Notes: generated by a model from the sequence alone, not told the origin. 64,000 bases of DNA from Halorubrum salinarum (GCF_013267195.1 NZ_CP053941.1:1178001-1242000); one strand, 5' to 3'. Numbered from the stretch's first letter, positions 20,245 to 29,392 are shown. Numbers and translations are program-made.

Positions 20245-21348
20245 TCAGTCCTCCAGGAACGCTTCGTCCCCGCGCTCGTCGCGCAGCGCGGCGAACTCCT
20301 CGTACTGCCGCTCCAGTTCGGGCGGGAGCTCCGCGTAGGCGTGCTCGAACAGCTCCCGCGGGTCGGGCCGCGCCATCGACTCCGCCGCGTCGATGGCGTC
20401 CGCGACCTGCGCCTCGACCGACGACTCGACCTCGGCGACGCGCTCGTCGTCGAGGACCCCCTCGTCCCGGAGGTACGCCTCCAGCCGGTCGATCGGGTCC
20501 TTCCGCTTCCAGCGCTCGACCTCGTCGTCGTCGCGGTAGACCGTCGGGTCGTCGGCGGTCGTGTGCGCGCCGAAGCGGTACTGGACCGCCTCGATGAGCG
20601 TCGGCCGCGGCCGGTCGGCGTCGGGGTCACGCGCCTTCTCCAAGGCCGCCTCCGTGACGCTGTACACCGCGAGCGGGTCCATGCCGTCGACCTGGACGCC
20701 GTCGATGCCGTACGCCTCCGCCTTCTGCGCCAGCGTCGCGCTCCGGGTCTGCCGCTCGCGGGGGACGGAGATGGCCCACTGGTTGTTGTTACAGAAGAAG
20801 ACGGTCGGCGTGTCGAACACGCCGGCGAAGTTGACCCCCTCGTGGAAGTCCCCCTCGCTCGTCGCGCCGTCCCCGAAGTAACAGATGAACGCGTCGTCCT
20901 CGCCGCGGAGCTTCGAGGCCCACGCGGCGCCCGTCGCGTGGGGCACCTGCGACGCGATGGGGACGGCGACCGGGAAGACGTTGACGTCGTCCGGCGCGCG
21001 GTTGCCGTCTTCGTGGCCCATCCAGTAGAGCAGCGTCTGTTTCAGCGGGAGGCCGTGGACCAGGGCGGCGCCGTGTTCGCGGTACGACGGGATCATCCAG
21101 TCGTCGTCGTCGAGCGCGTACGCCGAACCGATCTGGGCGCCCTCCTGGCCGGAGAGCGGGGGGTACGTCCCCATCCGGCCCTGTCGCTGGAGGCTCACCG
21201 CGCGGCCGTCGAAGTGGCGCGCCAGCCGCATGTGTCTGTACATCTCGACGAGCGACTCGTCGTCGAGGTCGGGAACGTCGCCGACGACCTCGCCGTCCTC
21301 GTCGAGGACGCGAACCGTATCGTCGTACGCCCTGTCGAACACGGTCAC
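20245..21348 (-). CDS. 2-oxoacid dehydrogenase E1 alpha subunit
   Basis: Thiamine-diphosphate-dependent decarboxylase subunit. Family features are GRMGTYPPLSGQEGAQIG, PSYREHGA, the ThDP motif from GDGATSEGDFHEGVNFAG to FFCNNNQWAIS, and the phosphorylation-loop-like YRFGAHTTADDPT. I chose the GTG at 21348 because AAGGTGGG sits eight bases upstream, an excellent Shine-Dalgarno match, and gives the usual length of about 367 residues; an in-frame GTG at 21360 is the alternative. Further upstream in-frame sequence is AT-rich and is promoter DNA. First gene of the E1alpha-E1beta-E2-E3 operon. Confidence 0.94.
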   Translation of the reverse strand: MTVFDRAYDDTVRVLDEDGEVVGDVPDLDDESLVEMYRHMRLARHFDGRAVSLQRQGRMGTYPPLSGQEGAQIGSAYALDDDDWMIPSYREHGAALVHGLPLKQTLLYWMGHEDGNRAPDDVNVFPVAVPIASQVPHATGAAWASKLRGEDDAFICYFGDGATSEGDFHEGVNFAGVFDTPTVFFCNNNQWAISVPRERQTRSATLAQKAEAYGIDGVQVDGMDPLAVYSVTEAALEKARDPDADRPRPTLIEAVQYRFGAHTTADDPTVYRDDDEVERWKRKDPIDRLEAYLRDEGVLDDERVAEVESSVEAQVADAIDAAESMARPDPRELFEHAYAELPPELERQYEEFAALRDERGDEAFLED

Positions 21349-21693
21349 GGTCGAACCCACCTTCGCATGTCCGATCCGTTCACCGCCCGGGTAATATCGT
21401 TTTCGTAAATAATTTAGTATAATCAGAAATAGCGCCTTCGCACTGAGAAACCGTCCATCGCACTGTAAGAGAATCGGACGTTTCTGAACAAACTCGGAGC
21501 TGTTCGGCAATATTTTCGCCAAGATGGGCGGTTCGGCGGTCAGTAACGGACGAACAGGAAGGTTTTCGCGCCGGGGGTCGCCGGTCGGAGCGGAACCCGG
21601 GCGGCGCGGCGCCGCGGCTCGGCGGGCGAGCGCGGCGTGAGAAGCGGCGGGTCGGGCGGTCTCGGTCGGAGCGGAAGGGGGCGGCGTGTGACC
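21349..21693. other. Promoter region of the 2-oxoacid dehydrogenase operon (345 bases)
   Basis: The ribosome-binding site AAGGTGGG occupies 21356-21363. From about 21400 to 21530 the DNA is markedly AT-rich (TAATTTAGTATAATCAG and neighbouring stretches) and should contain the minus-strand promoter. An ATG at 21368 opens a seven-codon reading frame across the ribosome-binding site; it is probably accidental. The remaining bases up to the ribbon-helix-helix gene are GC-rich with nothing I recognise. Confidence 0.55.
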
Positions 21694-22098
21694 CTAACCG
21701 AGGCGGAACGACGGCTCGTCCGACTCGCCGTCGAGGTCCTCCAAGTGGATCACGTCCTCGTCGTCGCCCTCGACCTGCTCCCGGAGGTGGTTGATGTACC
21801 GCTTGTGCTCTTCGAGCTGCTCGCGGAGGTGTTCGGCCTCGAGCTCTAACCGCTCGTGCTCCCGGACGAAGCTCTTCGGGACCTCGACCCGGGGCGGGAA
21901 GGCCTCGCCGTCGCCGTCCGCGTCGGTCAGCTCGTGTTCCGGGACGACCCGGACCTGACCGTCGTGGGCAACGAGCATGTCCACGTAGTCCCGGAAGACC
22001 GCCGACAGCGAGATGTCCCGCTCCTCGGCGATGTCGCGGAGCGCCTCGAACGCGTCCTCGTTGACGCGGAACGAGACCGTCTTGTTCTTGTTGCCCAT
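21694..22098 (-). CDS. Ribbon-helix-helix DNA-binding protein with coiled-coil tail
   Basis: A 134-residue probable transcription regulator. Residues 1-45 match the ribbon-helix-helix (CopG/Arc-like) fold: the strand KTVSFRVNEDAF and the helices EALRDIAEERD and LSAVFRDYVDML. A charged helix at about 82-112 (EHERLELEAEHLREQLEEHK) predicts a coiled coil for oligomerisation, followed by an acidic tail. A GTTAAG element lies about 31 bases upstream of the ATG, so the mRNA is close to leaderless. No toxin gene is next to it, so an antitoxin role is not supported. Its target is unknown. Confidence 0.8.
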   Translation of the reverse strand: MGNKNKTVSFRVNEDAFEALRDIAEERDISLSAVFRDYVDMLVAHDGQVRVVPEHELTDADGDGEAFPPRVEVPKSFVREHERLELEAEHLREQLEEHKRYINHLREQVEGDDEDVIHLEDLDGESDEPSFRLG

Positions 22099-22189
22099 TA
22101 GCGGGTCGTAGGTCCCGGCGCGTACTTAACAGTTTGTCAGACGGTCGCACGGCGAGCGGCGCCGTCCGGGCGCCGGGCCGGCGTCCCGG

Positions 22190-22840
22190 TCAGGGCTCCG
22201 GCGCGCCGGCCGGGTCGGACCCGTCGGGGGCGTCGCCGAGCGCGGCGTCGTCGCCGGCGAGTTCGTCGCCGCTCTCGTCGAGGTCCTCTAACGCCGACAG
22301 CGCGGCGGCCTTGTACGTCTCGGGGTCGAGGTCGTACTCCTCGCGCGCCATGCGCGCGTACTCGTTGCCCTCGTCGTCGAACGCGGCGACGCGCTCGACG
22401 GTGCGGCGGGCGGTCTCCGCGACCCAGCGGTCGCGGGTGGCGGCGTCGACCTCGGTGATCGACTCGGGGCGGACGGAGACCCGGACCGTGCCGTCGTCGG
22501 TCTCGTAGGTCCGGGGCTTCCCCACGACTGCGACGTAGGCCGGGGGCTCCAGGTCCCGGAGTTTGGAAGCGGCTTCCGGCTGGTACTGGCCGGCGTACAC
22601 GAAGAACGTGCCCGTCGGGTCGACGATGCGGCCGCGCCAGTACTCGCTGTCCTCGCCGACGTCCTCCTTCTCCGTGAGCGTGCCCACGAAGAACACGCGG
22701 TTCGAGGACTCGCCGGTCGGGAGCAGCGCGTAGACGGGGGCGCGCTCGTCGTCGGACTCGGTGAACGTGTAGCCGGCGTCGTTGAACTCGCTCGCGAACA
22801 CGCGCCGGGCGACCTCTCGGGTGGGTGCTGACTGGCTCAT
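22190..22840 (-). CDS. rpap3: RPA-associated protein (COG3390 type), partner of Rpa3
   Basis: A 216-residue acidic protein with an OB-like core: VFFVGTLTEKEDVGEDSEYW, RGRIVDPTGTFFVYAGQYQPEAA and YVAVVGKPRTYETDDG. It matches the RPA-associated proteins encoded next to archaeal rpa genes. In Haloferax the Rpa3 and Rpap3 products act together in ssDNA binding and DNA repair. The ATG lies one base after the rpa3 stop, so the two are surely cotranscribed. The C-terminal 45 residues are a disordered acidic tail. Confidence 0.88.
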   Translation of the reverse strand: MSQSAPTREVARRVFASEFNDAGYTFTESDDERAPVYALLPTGESSNRVFFVGTLTEKEDVGEDSEYWRGRIVDPTGTFFVYAGQYQPEAASKLRDLEPPAYVAVVGKPRTYETDDGTVRVSVRPESITEVDAATRDRWVAETARRTVERVAAFDDEGNEYARMAREEYDLDPETYKAAALSALEDLDESGDELAGDDAALGDAPDGSDPAGAPEP

Positions 22841-22841
22841 T

Positions 22842-23768
22842 TCAGATCGACCTCGCTTCGATCAGCGCGCTTTCAACGTCGACGGTGCCGGGATCCTCCA
22901 TCTCGTCGACCAGAACGTACCGGCCGAAGGTGGGGCCGGTGACCCGGTAGTAGCGCCCGAGCACGTCCTCGCCCATCTCCTCGGCGACGACGGTGGTGTC
23001 GAGCGCGTCCATCGCCATGTCCTTGGCTTCTTCCAGGGTCATGCCGGTGAGCTCCTCGGTGGCCTCGCGGTCGAAGATGACCTCGGTGACGGTCTCGCCG
23101 TCGTCCAAGACGCCCTTGATCCGGAGGTCGAACTCGCCTTCGACCTGGCCGTGTTCGGAGCAGCGCCCGTTCTGGAGGACGCGCGTACAGTCCTCCTCGG
23201 GGCACCGCTTGATCAGGCCGGAGCCGGACTGGATGTCCACGAGGGCGCCCTCGACGGTGTCGGCGTTGTCACCGACCTCGATCTCGTCGTCGATCTCGGT
23301 GATACCTGTCGTCCGGTTGAGCTTCACCGAGTAGCTCCCCTCGTACTCGTCGGTGACGACGTTCGAGAGCTCGTAGGACTGGCCCTCCGTCAGCTCGGGG
23401 AGGTCGGAGGTCTCGAAGGCGACGAACTTGATCGTGCCCGACTCGTCGCCGAGCAGGCCGACCTGCGAGATGGAGTCGCTGCGCGGCTCCCAGAGGTCGA
23501 CCAGTTTCACGCGTAAGTCGACCCACTGCTCGTCCTCGTCGATGTCGTTGACGAGGACCTCCTCGCTGCCGCCGCGGCCGAGCTCGTCGCGCTCCATGCC
23601 GGCGTCTTCGAGGTAGCTGTTGGTGACGCTCCGGCTCGCCTCGTCGAGCGGCACGCGGTACTCGTCGACGAGCGTTTCGAGGCGCTCCTCGACGTCGTCG
23701 GGGTCGACCTCGGTGTAGTCCGAGAACTGTTCCGCTATCGCTTCCGCTTCCTGTCGCAGTTCGCTCAT
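22842..23768 (-). CDS. rpa3: Replication protein A, Rpa3 type (ssDNA-binding, zinc finger)
   Basis: Single-stranded DNA-binding protein for replication and repair. The 308-residue protein has a helical N-terminus, an OB fold (QWVDLRVKLVDLWEP through GTIKFVAFETSDLPEL) and a zinc finger CPEEDCTRVLQNGRCSEHG (three Cys and a His) followed by a second OB-like segment GEFDLRIKGVLDDGE. A ribosome-binding site GGAGGCGGAG precedes the ATG, and a TTTTAATA element near 23830-23838 marks a promoter with a short leader. It forms an operon with the RPA-associated gene. A separate three-OB-fold RPA is encoded at 57.5-58.9 kb. Confidence 0.92.
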   Translation of the reverse strand: MSELRQEAEAIAEQFSDYTEVDPDDVEERLETLVDEYRVPLDEASRSVTNSYLEDAGMERDELGRGGSEEVLVNDIDEDEQWVDLRVKLVDLWEPRSDSISQVGLLGDESGTIKFVAFETSDLPELTEGQSYELSNVVTDEYEGSYSVKLNRTTGITEIDDEIEVGDNADTVEGALVDIQSGSGLIKRCPEEDCTRVLQNGRCSEHGQVEGEFDLRIKGVLDDGETVTEVIFDREATEELTGMTLEEAKDMAMDALDTTVVAEEMGEDVLGRYYRVTGPTFGRYVLVDEMEDPGTVDVESALIEARSI

Positions 23769-24100
23769 GGGGTGTCTCCGCCTCCGGTCTTGTTTTCAGT
23801 GGGAGGCGTACGACGGTTGGTTCCAGATGGTATTAAAACGTACGTGACCGCGGTGAAAGTGGAACTAAACGCCCGCCTGAGGCGCGCTACGCAGTGTTCT
23901 TTCGATCCGCGGGGATCGACCGACGGGACGACCTCGCTCGCGTCAGACGCCCGTCAGCCGTGCGCGGGCTTCGTTTCAAGTGGAACCGTCCCACGGGTAG
24001 CGGTCACACGCAGGGCGAGCGAAAGGTCCGGCGAGTGCGTGGCACGGCAAGCGAGAGGTGCGGCGAGTGTAGAGCACGGCGAGCGGGGTCCGCGGCGGGC
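23769..24100. other. rpa3 promoter region and rnz downstream region (332 bases)
   Basis: Next to rpa3 lie its ribosome-binding site and, near 23830-23838, a TTTTAATA promoter element on the minus strand. From 24018 to about 24100 the DNA consists of imperfect 32-base tandem repeats (listed separately). The stretch between has no gene or signal I recognise. Confidence 0.5.
24018..24081. repeat. Imperfect 32-base tandem repeat, two units plus a partial third
   Basis: Unit 1 is 24018-24049 and unit 2 is 24050-24081, about 80 percent identical by eye (AGCGAAAGG / AGCGAGAGG starts, GCACGGC near each end). A third partial unit starts at 24082. They lie just beyond the rnz stop codon. Confidence 0.6.
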
Positions 24101-25033
24101 TCAGTCGTCGGCGTCGGGGAACGGCACCTCGATCAGGTCCCCGTCGTCAGGGAGCAGGCACTCGCCGTCGAACGCCTCGCGCGCGTCCCGGAGGATCGGG
24201 CTCGGGTCCGCCGCGTAGCGCGAGGAGATGTGGACCAAAGCGAGCCGCTCCGCGTTCGCGCGGTCGGCGATCGACCCCGCCTCGCGGCCGGTCGAGTGGG
24301 CCGTGTCGCGGGCGCGGTCGGCCATGTCGTCGGCGAAGGTGGCGTCGTGGATCAGCAGGTCGGCGGCCTCGGCGGCCTCGACGGTCGCCTCTCGCGGGCG
24401 CGTGTCCGCGGTGTAGACGAGTTTGCGACCCGGGCGCGGCGGGCCGACGACCTGCTCCGGCTCAACGACCGAGCCGTCCTCGGCCTCGACCGCCTCGCCC
24501 TCGTGGAGGCGGCCGAACTTCGGGCCGACGGGGACCCCGAGCGCCTCGGCCTTCGGGCGGTCGAACCGGCCGGGGCGGTCGTCCTCCTCTAAGACGTACC
24601 CCTGCGAGACGGTCCGGTGTTCCGTCTCGAAGGCGCGCACTGCGTACTCGTCGGTCTCGTGGGCCACCTCGCCGGGCGCGACCGGCTCGATCCGGACCGG
24701 GAACGCCGGGTCGTGGCCGACCGCGTGGACGAGGTCGCGGAGGTGGTCGTCGGTCCCCGGCGGGCAGTGGACCGTCAGCGGGTCGGTGCGGTCGTTGAAC
24801 CCGAGCGTCTGGACGAGGCCGGGGATCCCGAGGACGTGGTCGCCGTGGAGGTGCGAGACGAACACGCGGTCGACGGCGAACCCCGTGCCGCTGCGCATCA
24901 TCTCGCGCTGGGTGCCCTCCCCGCAATCGAAGAGGAAGCGGTCGCCCTCGCGGTTGACGAAGACGGCGCTGGCCGCGCGTTCGACGGTCGGGACGGCGCC
25001 GCCCGTCCCGAGGAACGTGACGCGAAGAGACAT
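24101..25033 (-). CDS. rnz: Ribonuclease Z (tRNase Z), tRNA 3' processing
   Basis: Metallo-beta-lactamase-fold endonuclease that trims the 3' trailer of precursor tRNAs. The 310-residue short form starts MSLRVTFLGTGGAVPT. Zinc ligands are in SHLHGDH, further conserved motifs are FDCGEGTQREM, YTADTRP (the motif III Asp) and HDATF, and late histidines occur in TAHSTGREAG and LVHISSRY. A GTTTAC element about 25 bases upstream of the ATG predicts a leaderless mRNA. The gene is divergent from the small gene at 25171. Confidence 0.95.
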   Translation of the reverse strand: MSLRVTFLGTGGAVPTVERAASAVFVNREGDRFLFDCGEGTQREMMRSGTGFAVDRVFVSHLHGDHVLGIPGLVQTLGFNDRTDPLTVHCPPGTDDHLRDLVHAVGHDPAFPVRIEPVAPGEVAHETDEYAVRAFETEHRTVSQGYVLEEDDRPGRFDRPKAEALGVPVGPKFGRLHEGEAVEAEDGSVVEPEQVVGPPRPGRKLVYTADTRPREATVEAAEAADLLIHDATFADDMADRARDTAHSTGREAGSIADRANAERLALVHISSRYAADPSPILRDAREAFDGECLLPDDGDLIEVPFPDADD

Positions 25034-25170
25034 GCCGACTCATCGGGACGGCGGTTGTAAACCGGTGTCGATGCGGGCGGAGCGGGGAAACAGCGACGAG
25101 CGCGCCGGCAAGTAGTCCCGGTCGCGTCCCCGGCCGACACCCACATGTGTCCGGGCGCCCGAGCGCGGCC

Positions 25171-25446
25171 ATGCGAGACCCGATCGCCGCCTTGGTCAGA
25201 CAGGAGGGGTGGCGCGCGGAGGGCGCGGCCGCCCGCGTCCACTACGAGGGGGGCAGCGACCGATACGCGGTGGAGTTCTACGCCGAGACGCCCCGCGTCC
25301 TCTACTGGTCCGTCCCGACCGACGACGAGGGCGAGACGGCGGCGCCGGTCCCCCGCGACGGGGTTCCGGACCCGCTGCGCCGGCGCATCCGGGAGGACCT
25401 CGACGAGGCCGGGATCGACCCCGACGTGGAGCGGCGCGAGCTGTGA
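25171..25446 (+). CDS. Small conserved-looking protein, unknown function
   Basis: A 91-residue acidic protein, MRDPIAALVRQEGWRAEGAA, with an alternating strand region (VHYEGGSDRYAVEFYAETP, VLYWSVPT) and a C-terminal helix (PLRRRIREDLDEAGID). I do not recognise a named family. The acidic composition and good codon periodicity suggest it is real. The ATG at 25171 is preferred to a GTG at 25147. It is divergent from rnz, and no function can be assigned. Confidence 0.6.
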   Translation: MRDPIAALVRQEGWRAEGAAARVHYEGGSDRYAVEFYAETPRVLYWSVPTDDEGETAAPVPRDGVPDPLRRRIREDLDEAGIDPDVERREL

Positions 25447-25666
25447 GGCCGACCCCGGGTCGCGAGGGGTGAGTCCGCGGCGCGGTCGTCGGAGCCGGGA
25501 CCGGCGCGCGCGACGGTCGCGTTCTCGGATCGGCCGAGGCGTCCGCGCGGCGACCGCAGTCGGCGGGGCGAAATCGCCCGAACGGCCGCTCGCTACCGGC
25601 GTTTTCTGCCGATGTATTTCGGTTCGAAGGAAACCTATTTGCCCGCATACCTGATACGATTGTGTG

Positions 25667-27610
25667 ATGAGTGGCGTCGAATGGGAGGAAGACGATCCCT
25701 TCGAGGAGCAGCGGGACAAGATCGAGAATCCGATGAAGCGGCTGTTCGTCGAGTACGGCCGCGACTACGTCCCGCAGGTGACGGTGGGGATCCTCGCGAG
25801 CGTCTTCGCGCGGCTGCTCGACCTGCTCCCGCCGCTAATGCTCGGGATCGCCCTCGACGCCATCTTCCGCGGCGAGGCCCAGTTCGCCGAACAGATCCCG
25901 CTGGTGTTGCTGCCGGACGCGTGGCTCCCGACGGAACAGGTGGCGCAGTTCTGGTTCACGATCGCGGTGCTGGCCGGCGCGTTCGCCTTCGGCGCCGGCT
26001 TCCACTGGGTCCGGAACTGGGGGTTCAACGCCTTCGCCCAGAACATCCAGCACGACGTCCGGACCGACACGTACGACCAGATGCAGCGGCTCAACATGGA
26101 CTTCTTCTCGGACAAGCAGACCGGTGAGATGATGTCCATCCTCTCGAACGACGTGAACCGGTTAGAGCGGTTCCTCAACGACGGGATGAACTCCGTGTTC
26201 CGGCTGTCCGTGATGGTGATCGGGATCGGCGTGCTCCTGTTCTGGATCAACTGGCAGCTCGCCTTGGTCGCGCTGCTGCCCGTCCCCGTCATCGCCGGGT
26301 TCACCTACGTGTTCATCAAGATCATCCAGCCGAAGTACGCCGAGGTGCGGTCGACGGTCGGCAAGATGAACTCCCGGCTGGAGAACAACCTCGGCGGCAT
26401 CCAGGTGATCAAGGCGGCCAACACCGAGTCCTACGAGTCGGACCGCGTCGACGACGTCTCCTTCGACTACTTCGACGCCAACTGGGACGCCATCGAGACG
26501 CGGATCAAGTTCTTCCCCGGCCTCCGCGTGCTCGCGGGCATCGGCTTCGTCCTCACGTTCATCGTCGGCGGGCTCTGGGTGTTCCAGGGGCCCCCGGGAC
26601 CGTTCACGGGCGAGCTCTCCGAGGGGATGTTCGTCGTGTTCATCCTCTACACCCAGCGGTTCATCTGGCCGATGGCGCAGTTCGGGCAGATCATCAACAT
26701 GTACCAGCGCGCCCGCGCCTCCTCCGCGCGGATCTTCGGGCTGATGGACGAGCCCTCGAAGCTGGAGGAGGACCGCGACGCCCAGGAGCTCGTCGTCGAC
26801 GACGGCCGCGTCGTGTACGACGACGTCTCCTTCGGCTACGACGACGAGACCATCGTCGAGGACATCGACTTCGAGGTCGAGGGCGGCGAGACGCTCGCCC
26901 TGGTCGGCCCGACCGGGGCCGGCAAGTCGACCGTGCTCAAGCTGCTCCTCCGGATGTACGACGTCGACGACGGGGAGATCCGGATCGACGACCAGAACGT
27001 CAGCGACGTGACGCTGCGGTCGCTGCGCCGCGCGATCGGCTACGTCGGGCAGTCGTCGTACCTGTTCTACGGCACCGTCCGCGAGAACATCACCTACGGC
27101 ACGTTCGACGCGACCGACGAGGAGGTCCGGGAGGCGGCCGAGGCGGCCGAGGCCCACGACTTCATCCAGAACCTCCCCGACGGCTACGACACGATGGTCG
27201 GCGAGCGCGGCGTGAAGCTCTCCGGCGGCCAGCGCCAGCGGATCACCATCGCCCGCGCCGTGTTGACCGACCCGGACATCCTCATCCTCGACGAGGCGAC
27301 CTCCGACGTCGACACGGAGACGGAGATGCTGATCCAGCGCTCGCTCGACCGCCTCACGGAGGACCGGACGACGTTCGCGATCGCCCACCGGCTCTCGACG
27401 ATCAAGGACGCGGACACCATCCTCGTGTTGGAGGGCGGGAAGATCGCCGAGCGCGGCACGCACGACGAGCTGCTCGACAACGACGGGCTGTACGCGCACC
27501 TCTGGGGCGTTCAGGCCGGCGAGATCGACGAGCTCCCCCAGGAGTTCATCGACCGGGCGCAGGAGCGCACCGCCCGGATCGTCGAGGACGCCGAGAGCGA
27601 CGACGACTGA
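25667..27610 (+). CDS. ABC transporter, fused membrane and ATP-binding domains (exporter type)
   Basis: A 647-residue ABC exporter half-transporter, expected to work as a homodimer in the cytoplasmic membrane. The membrane domain (about 35-340) has several helices, including VTVGILASVFARLLDLLPPL, WFTIAVLAGAFAFGAGF, VMVIGIGVLLFWINWQLALV and VLAGIGFVLTFIVGGLWVF. The nucleotide-binding domain has Walker A GPTGAGKST (about residue 414), the Q-loop GYVGQSSYLF, the signature LSGGQRQR, Walker B ILILDEAT and the H-loop AIAHRLST. A CTATTT element about 28 bases before the ATG at 25667 predicts a leaderless mRNA. The substrate is unknown; the family exports lipids, drugs or peptides. Confidence 0.93.
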   Translation: MSGVEWEEDDPFEEQRDKIENPMKRLFVEYGRDYVPQVTVGILASVFARLLDLLPPLMLGIALDAIFRGEAQFAEQIPLVLLPDAWLPTEQVAQFWFTIAVLAGAFAFGAGFHWVRNWGFNAFAQNIQHDVRTDTYDQMQRLNMDFFSDKQTGEMMSILSNDVNRLERFLNDGMNSVFRLSVMVIGIGVLLFWINWQLALVALLPVPVIAGFTYVFIKIIQPKYAEVRSTVGKMNSRLENNLGGIQVIKAANTESYESDRVDDVSFDYFDANWDAIETRIKFFPGLRVLAGIGFVLTFIVGGLWVFQGPPGPFTGELSEGMFVVFILYTQRFIWPMAQFGQIINMYQRARASSARIFGLMDEPSKLEEDRDAQELVVDDGRVVYDDVSFGYDDETIVEDIDFEVEGGETLALVGPTGAGKSTVLKLLLRMYDVDDGEIRIDDQNVSDVTLRSLRRAIGYVGQSSYLFYGTVRENITYGTFDATDEEVREAAEAAEAHDFIQNLPDGYDTMVGERGVKLSGGQRQRITIARAVLTDPDILILDEATSDVDTETEMLIQRSLDRLTEDRTTFAIAHRLSTIKDADTILVLEGGKIAERGTHDELLDNDGLYAHLWGVQAGEIDELPQEFIDRAQERTARIVEDAESDDD

Positions 27611-27649
27611 CCGCGGCCGGTCGGGGCGGCCCGTCGGACCGGTCGACCG

Positions 27650-27958
27650 TCACCGCGGGAGCCGAGTCCACTCGTCGGCGGACGCCGGGGAGTCGTCGGC
27701 GTACCCGAGCGCGTCGAGGACGGCCTCGCGGACCTCCGCGGGGTCGCGGAACTGCGTCTCCTCGCGGCCTTCGAGCAGGCTGTCGAGCCGCTCCGTCGTC
27801 GTCCCCGCCTCCAGCGTCGCGGCGCCGTACTGCTCTATCAGCTCCGCCGCCGTCACCGGGTAGCGGTGCTCGCGGAGCGCCCGCTTCAGCGGGCCGAACG
27901 TCACGGCGGGGGCCGGCTCGTGCGCCTCCGAGTCGTGGTCCGCGTTGTCACCGCTCAT
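27650..27958 (-). CDS. Small haloarchaeal protein, DUF5789/DUF2795-like
   Basis: A 102-residue acidic protein starting MSGDNADHDSEAHEPAP. The core PLKRALREHRYPVTAAELIEQYG...FRDPAEVREAVLDALGYA has the shape of the DUF2795 and DUF5789 families: a 'YP-T--ELI-RYG' helix and a closing helix with 'P-EV--AVL'. Function unknown; I recall such genes as abundant in haloarchaea. The ATG at 27958 is chosen over an upstream GTG because TATTATAG lies about 25 bases before it, giving a leaderless mRNA. It is divergent from the creatininase-family gene. Confidence 0.7.
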   Translation of the reverse strand: MSGDNADHDSEAHEPAPAVTFGPLKRALREHRYPVTAAELIEQYGAATLEAGTTTERLDSLLEGREETQFRDPAEVREAVLDALGYADDSPASADEWTRLPR

Positions 27959-28090
27959 GCGGTCCGGATCCACGGGGAGGGCTATAATACCTCGGGAGCG
28001 CCCGCGTCCCTGGTCTCGCCGCGAGCGCCCGTCGGACGCGGCGTCGGCGGTGACCGCCGCCTATACCACGCCGCGCGCCGAGGTGCGGGT

Positions 28091-28852
28091 ATGCGCCTCA
28101 GCGAGGTCACGTGGACCGACGTCCGCGACGCCGACGTCGACGTCGCGTTCCTCCCGGTCGGCAGCACGGAACAGCACGGGCCGCACGCCCCGCTCGGTAC
28201 CGACGCCCTGAACGCCGTCGCGGTCGCCGAGGCGGGCGCCGACGCATACGAGCGACCGGGGTCGGACGAATCCGCCGACGCGGAGCGCGGGGAGGTCGCG
28301 GTCGCGCCGCCGGTCCCGGTCGGCGTCGCCGAGGAACACCGCGCGTTCGACGGGACGATGTGGGTCTCGCCGGAGACGTTCCGGGCGTACGTCCGCGAGT
28401 CCGCCGAGTCGCTGGTCTCGCACGGGGTCGACCGCGTCGTGTTCGTCAACGGTCACGGGGGGAACGTCGAGGCGCTCGCGGAGGTCGCCAGGCGGTTCTC
28501 GCGCGACGGCGCCCACGCGGGGTACGGCGTCGCGTTCACCTGGTTCGAGGCGGTCGGCGACCACGCGAGCGACATGGGCCACGCCGGCCCGCTGGAGACG
28601 GCGCTGCTGCGCGCGACGAACCCGGACCTGGTCCGGGAGGAGCGCGTCGACGAGGCGGGCGCGGGCGCCGCCGACCGGTGGGGCGAGTGGGTCGCCGGGG
28701 TGAACCTCGCGCACGACTCCGACGAGTTCACCGACAACGGCGTCGTCGGCGACCCGCGGGCGGGCGACGCGGAGCGGGGGCGGGAACTGCTCGACCGCGC
28801 GAGCGCGTCGCTCGCCGAGCTGGCGGCGGCGGTGGTCGAGCGAGAGACCTGA
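28091..28852 (+). CDS. Creatininase-family amidohydrolase
   Basis: A 253-residue metal-dependent hydrolase of the creatininase superfamily. The N-terminal signature is FLPVGSTEQHGPHAPLGTDAL (Glu, His and Asp metal ligands); further motifs are VNGHGGNVEAL and MGHAGPLETALL. In archaea, members of this family include the formamide hydrolase ArfB of riboflavin and F420 biosynthesis, so that role is possible, but sequence alone does not separate ArfB from other members. CTATAC about 24 bases before the ATG at 28091 indicates a leaderless mRNA. A family-level call is safe. Confidence 0.85.
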   Translation: MRLSEVTWTDVRDADVDVAFLPVGSTEQHGPHAPLGTDALNAVAVAEAGADAYERPGSDESADAERGEVAVAPPVPVGVAEEHRAFDGTMWVSPETFRAYVRESAESLVSHGVDRVVFVNGHGGNVEALAEVARRFSRDGAHAGYGVAFTWFEAVGDHASDMGHAGPLETALLRATNPDLVREERVDEAGAGAADRWGEWVAGVNLAHDSDEFTDNGVVGDPRAGDAERGRELLDRASASLAELAAAVVERET

Positions 28853-28866
28853 GGAAGCGACGGGCG

Positions 28867-29265
28867 CTACTCCTCGTCGGCCGCGTCCTGGAGCGCGCCG
28901 CGGATCGCGGGGACGGTGCCGGTGAGGGAGGCCACCTCGTCGGCCGCGCTCTCGATGTCGCCGACGAGCGACTCCAGCTCCTCTATCTCCGCCTTCAGGT
29001 CGTCGGCGTCCTCGAAGGCGTCGGCGCGCTCGCCGAGGACGTACGCCTTCTTCGCCGAGCGCACGCTGTCGACCGCGTCGCCTGCGTCGAGCGCGGACTT
29101 CAGCCCGTTGAGCGCGCCGAGGACGTTGTCCGCGTCCGTCTCCCACACCGCGTCCGGATCGGGGAGCTGGTCGCGCGCCGCCGCGAGGTGCTCTTCGACC
29201 TCCGCGCGGGTCTCCTCGGCCGCCTCGCCGAACAGGTCGTCGTCGTCGAACGTGGACTGAGCCAT
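28867..29265 (-). CDS. Small acidic haloarchaeal protein (DUF5790-like)
   Basis: A 132-residue, strongly acidic, almost wholly helical protein, MAQSTFDDDDLFGEAAEE. Conserved-looking core: VWETDADNVLGALNGLKSALDAGD, then a coiled-coil-like ADAFEDADDLKAEIEELESLV. I recall this pattern as DUF5790, a haloarchaeal family of unknown function; the label is from memory. No cysteines, membrane helices or catalytic motifs are seen. It converges with the creatininase gene, whose stop is 14 bases away. Confidence 0.75.
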   Translation of the reverse strand: MAQSTFDDDDLFGEAAEETRAEVEEHLAAARDQLPDPDAVWETDADNVLGALNGLKSALDAGDAVDSVRSAKKAYVLGERADAFEDADDLKAEIEELESLVGDIESAADEVASLTGTVPAIRGALQDAADEE

Positions 29266-29392
29266 GTCCGGACCGTCGTGCCCGCACCTTTTAAAAACGC
29301 GCCCGAAAGCGGAAGTGAAACCGACCGCGAGGACGGATCCGGCGGCGGATCGGGGGTATCTGGCGTTCAGTTTCGGTCCGGCGGCGAACGGC

